Shown: positions 6,553-7,942 of the stretch, piece by piece
Position numbering within the stretch: position 1 is the first letter of the stretch
Layout: every line of letters begins with the position of its first letter
Source: an uncultured Oscillospiraceae bacterium
Lineage (GTDB): Bacteria > Bacillota > Clostridia > Oscillospirales > Ruminococcaceae
Assembly: GCA_910587335.1 (NCBI GenBank)
Contig: CAJUMG010000017.1
Coordinates: forward strand, 31,689-39,630
Length of the DNA: 7,942 bases
Direction of reading: 5' to 3'
Notes under the pieces: model-generated
The model's database searches: none
Told to the model about the DNA's origin: nothing
The model's input: the letters and a program-made list of their open reading frames with translations, nothing else
Program-made: the position numbers and the translations under genes

Positions 6553-6802
6553 TATTCGCAAACGCCGATCCTCATTACAGTGACCTGTTGCGGATATCGT
6601 TCTTAAAAAAGCGTCTGTGAAAACGCGGCAGAAGTTTTTTCTTGCCTTTTGTTTTCGCAGGCGCTTTAGCTTTATTTGTGTGGTTTACACAATGGCTTTT
6701 TATGTCCCGCCTTGGGCGAGAAATTTCTTGTTCTCTGCCAAAAAATCTATGTTATTCTGCCCTTTGGTACAATCTTTCGACAAAAAGGAAAGGAAGAAGT
6801 CT
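6553..6802 (+). other. Non-coding leader region upstream of the recombinase
   Basis: This is about 250 bp without a convincing gene. An extended -10 box, TGGTACAAT (6765-6773), lies 30 bp before the recombinase start with no clear -35 box, and is the likeliest promoter. A 6-bp inverted repeat, TTGTGT (6676-6681) with ACACAA (6687-6692), and an imperfect hairpin around GGCAGAAG-T6-CTTGCC (about 6627-6646) could be recombinase binding sites or regulatory structures. The recombinase frame stays open upstream to an ATG at 6617, but those 62 residues look non-coding. Confidence 0.4.
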
Positions 6803-7396
6803 ATGACATACGGATATATCCGCATTTCCAGCACAGATCAGAACGAGGCAAGGCAGATTACCGCGCTGCACAGCAGAGGGATTCCCAATGACAAAATTTA
6901 TATGGACAAGCAATCCGGCAAGGACTTTCAGCGGCCGGCGTACAAAAGGCTACTAAAAAAACTGCGGCCGGGGGATCTGCTCTGCGTCCTTAGCATTGAC
7001 CGGCTGGGACGCAGCTACACCGAGATTCAGGAGCAATGGCGGATTCTAACCAAAGAAATTTCGGCGGATATCTGCGTTCTGGACATGCCCATGCTGGACA
7101 CCCGCAACGGCAAGGATTTAATGGGCACCTTTATCGCCGATTTAACGCTACAGATTCTTTCCTTTGTGGCGCAGAAGGAGCGGGAAAACATTCGGCAGAG
7201 GCAGGCTGAGGGCATTGCGGAAGCCAGAAAGCGCGGCGTTCATCTTGGCCGGCCGGCTGTTCCGGCGCCGGAAAACTTTCCGTTCATTGTGTCCGCATGG
7301 GAAAACGGAACCCTATCTTTTCAGGACGCGCTTGCAAAAACCGGTCTTTCCTACGGGACCTTCTACCGCCGGCTGCGGGAATATCGAACGGTTTAA
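6803..7396 (+). CDS. Small serine recombinase (resolvase/invertase family)
   Basis: A 197-residue site-specific DNA recombinase. The N-terminal catalytic domain begins MTYGYIRISSTDQNEARQ; Ser9 sits where the family's nucleophile lies in Y.RVS..DQN. The conserved arginine motif DRLGRS is at 66-71. The long E helix (FVAQKERENIRQRQAEGIAE, 121-140) leads into ARKRGVHLGRP, and a Hin-type helix-turn-helix occupies about 160-193. Length and layout match Tn3-type resolvases and Hin/Pin invertases rather than large serine integrases. I start it at 6803 because AAAGGAAG ends 7 nt upstream and the next residues are the family's usual first strand. No transposase or transfer genes are nearby. The enzyme could resolve a plasmid or transposon, or invert a nearby segment. 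Its site is not obvious; the palindromes downstream are one candidate. No inactivating change is seen. Confidence 0.93.
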   Translation: MTYGYIRISSTDQNEARQITALHSRGIPNDKIYMDKQSGKDFQRPAYKRLLKKLRPGDLLCVLSIDRLGRSYTEIQEQWRILTKEISADICVLDMPMLDTRNGKDLMGTFIADLTLQILSFVAQKERENIRQRQAEGIAEARKRGVHLGRPAVPAPENFPFIVSAWENGTLSFQDALAKTGLSYGTFYRRLREYRTV

Positions 7397-7416
7397 GCCT
7401 TTTGGAACAACAAAAA

Positions 7417-7450
7417 AACGCTATCAAAAGGTATACCTTTTGATAGCGTT
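7417..7450. promoter_or_regulatory. Perfect 34-bp palindrome, candidate operator at the csrA promoter
   Basis: AACGCTATCAAAAGGTA (7417-7433) is followed directly by its exact reverse complement (7434-7450), with no spacer. The right arm contains the -35 box of the predicted csrA promoter. Twenty bp of it (7421-7440) recur exactly at 7560-7579. On the minus strand the palindrome is followed by seven T (two within the stem), so it would also work as a minus-strand terminator, but no minus-strand gene needs one. It starts 20 bp after the recombinase stop. Confidence 0.6.
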
Positions 7451-7468
7451 CAAATCCACTGTTATATT
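7440..7468 (+). promoter_or_regulatory. Predicted csrA promoter
   Basis: TTGATA (7440-7445) and TATATT (7463-7468) each match the consensus at five of six positions and are 17 bp apart. The start would be near 7475, giving a leader of about 140 nt. The -35 box lies inside the 34-bp palindrome. Confidence 0.6.
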
Positions 7469-7559
7469 TTGTGCAACTCCACTCTCAGAACTGCTTTCAA
7501 TCATACATATTCGGGTCATTTTGTCAAAACTAAAGGGCATTTGGAAAGTTTTTTCTGCA

Positions 7560-7579
7560 CTATCAAAAGGTATACCTTT
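7560..7579. repeat. Second copy of the palindrome core in the csrA leader
   Basis: CTATCAAAAGGTATACCTTT repeats 7421-7440 exactly and in the same orientation, 139 bp away. It retains a 14-bp palindrome (7566-7579) but not the outer arms. It ends 21 bp before the csrA ribosome site. It could be a second operator for one regulator or a recombinase site. Confidence 0.6.
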
Positions 7580-7613
7580 CAGAAGCTGCGAAAAAAGCAT
7601 GGAGGCGAAGGAT

Positions 7614-7889
7614 ATGTTGGTTTTAAGCAGGAGGCTGGGAGAATTTTTGGTACTGAACGACAACATTTTCATCAGCGTATTTGAAGGCGGCAACGGCGAT
7701 CATGTAAAAATCGCCATCGAGGCGCCGGAAGATGTAAAAATCGCACGCAGCGAGATGTTTGCAGAGTGCGAGGAGGTACAGCGCAAGCTGGATGCCATCC
7801 GCGCCCAAAAGGTTGGCAGACGGACCAAAAAAACCCGAAAAGAAATGGCCAAGAAAAACAGAGAAAAGGATCCTGTTTCGGCCGAATAA
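7614..7889 (+). CDS. csrA: Carbon storage regulator CsrA with basic C-terminal extension
   Basis: A 91-residue RNA-binding translational regulator. CsrA dimers bind GGA motifs in mRNA leaders and block or change translation. The core is typical: MLVLSRRLGEFLVLNDNI at the N-terminus with Leu4 and Arg6, then DHVKIAIEAPEDVKIARSE with Arg45, equivalent to the RNA-contacting Arg44 of E. coli CsrA. It is longer than the usual 61-75 residues because of a Lys/Arg-rich tail (about 66-86). GGAGG (7601-7605) lies 8 nt before the ATG. Two GGA motifs (ATGGAGG and AAGGAT) flank that site, so CsrA could bind its own leader. In Firmicutes csrA usually sits beside fliW and flagellar genes. No fliW is present here, although the next gene lies beyond the window edge. 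Flagellin control is therefore possible but not shown. Confidence 0.94.
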   Translation: MLVLSRRLGEFLVLNDNIFISVFEGGNGDHVKIAIEAPEDVKIARSEMFAECEEVQRKLDAIRAQKVGRRTKKTRKEMAKKNREKDPVSAE

Positions 7890-7942
7890 CCTTGTTTTCA
7901 CACCTGCCCAAGGCGGTGCGCGCAGCCAAGGGCCGGGTTGCA
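7890..7942. other. Window end, nothing recognised
   Basis: The last 53 bases are GC-rich, with a short TGCGCGCA palindrome and a CCAAGG repeat. No terminator with a T run and no gene start can be supported. Confidence 0.3.

Noticed and set aside
6617..6802. N-terminal extension of the recombinase from an ATG at 6617
   Set aside because: The 62 extra residues look non-coding and family members begin at the strand starting MTYGYIRIS. The ATG at 6803 has a well-spaced ribosome site, and the promoter-like box at 6765-6773 lies inside the extension.
6811..6822. 12-bp palindrome CGGATATATCCG at the start of the recombinase gene
   Set aside because: It falls in conserved coding sequence (GYIR), so it is explained by the protein. 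A similar CGGATATCG at about 6592 is too short to call a repeat pair.
7424..7693. Minus-strand open frame across the palindromes and the csrA start
   Set aside because: It begins inside csrA coding DNA, has no ribosome site, and contains the palindrome as coding sequence. It is more simply a chance frame.
1..7942. CRISPR array, rRNA, tRNA or insertion sequence
   Set aside because: No regularly spaced repeats, no rRNA or tRNA-like conserved segments, and no transposase or terminal repeats with target duplications were seen on either strand.

Overview
The window looks like chromosomal DNA of a low-to-mid GC Firmicute, most likely a gut-type clostridium (class Clostridia, possibly Oscillospirales). 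The reasons are strong AGGAGG-type ribosome binding sites, Bacillus/Clostridium-style sigma-A promoters, a DUF2975 plus YozG-type XRE regulator pair, and an SPFH/zinc-ribbon protein of the YdjI type. No species can be named from sequence alone.

Layout. Minus strand, 1-2502: a partial SPFH (band 7) protein with C-terminal zinc ribbons (1-1134, its 3' end lies outside the window); a DUF2975 membrane protein and its small XRE regulator (2224 down to 1398, with a terminator at 1352-1386); and a 58-residue hypothetical protein (2502-2326) resembling DUF3006. Plus strand, 2723-5581: a trkA-trkH potassium-uptake operon behind an extended -10 promoter. Plus strand, 5750-6496: a class I SAM-dependent methyltransferase interrupted in its middle by a run of 12 G, closed by a terminator at 6522-6552. 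Plus strand, 6803-7396: a small serine recombinase of the resolvase/invertase family. Plus strand, 7614-7889: csrA with a basic C-terminal tail. The last 53 bases contain nothing I recognise.

How the parts work together. TrkA and TrkH form one potassium transporter. The DUF2975 protein and the XRE regulator form a two-gene unit seen in many Firmicutes. Its promoter lies beside a perfect 18-bp inverted repeat that contains a 16/19 match to the Fur-box consensus.

The right third is the accessory-looking part. It holds a methyltransferase with the hallmark of slipped-strand phase variation (12 G in frame; both 11 G and 13 G lead to stop codons within about 22 codons), a solitary serine recombinase, and a csrA gene. 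The csrA promoter is embedded in a perfect 34-bp palindrome, and 20 bp of that palindrome recur 139 bp downstream in the csrA leader. The poly-G switch and the palindrome pair at csrA are the observations most worth following up.
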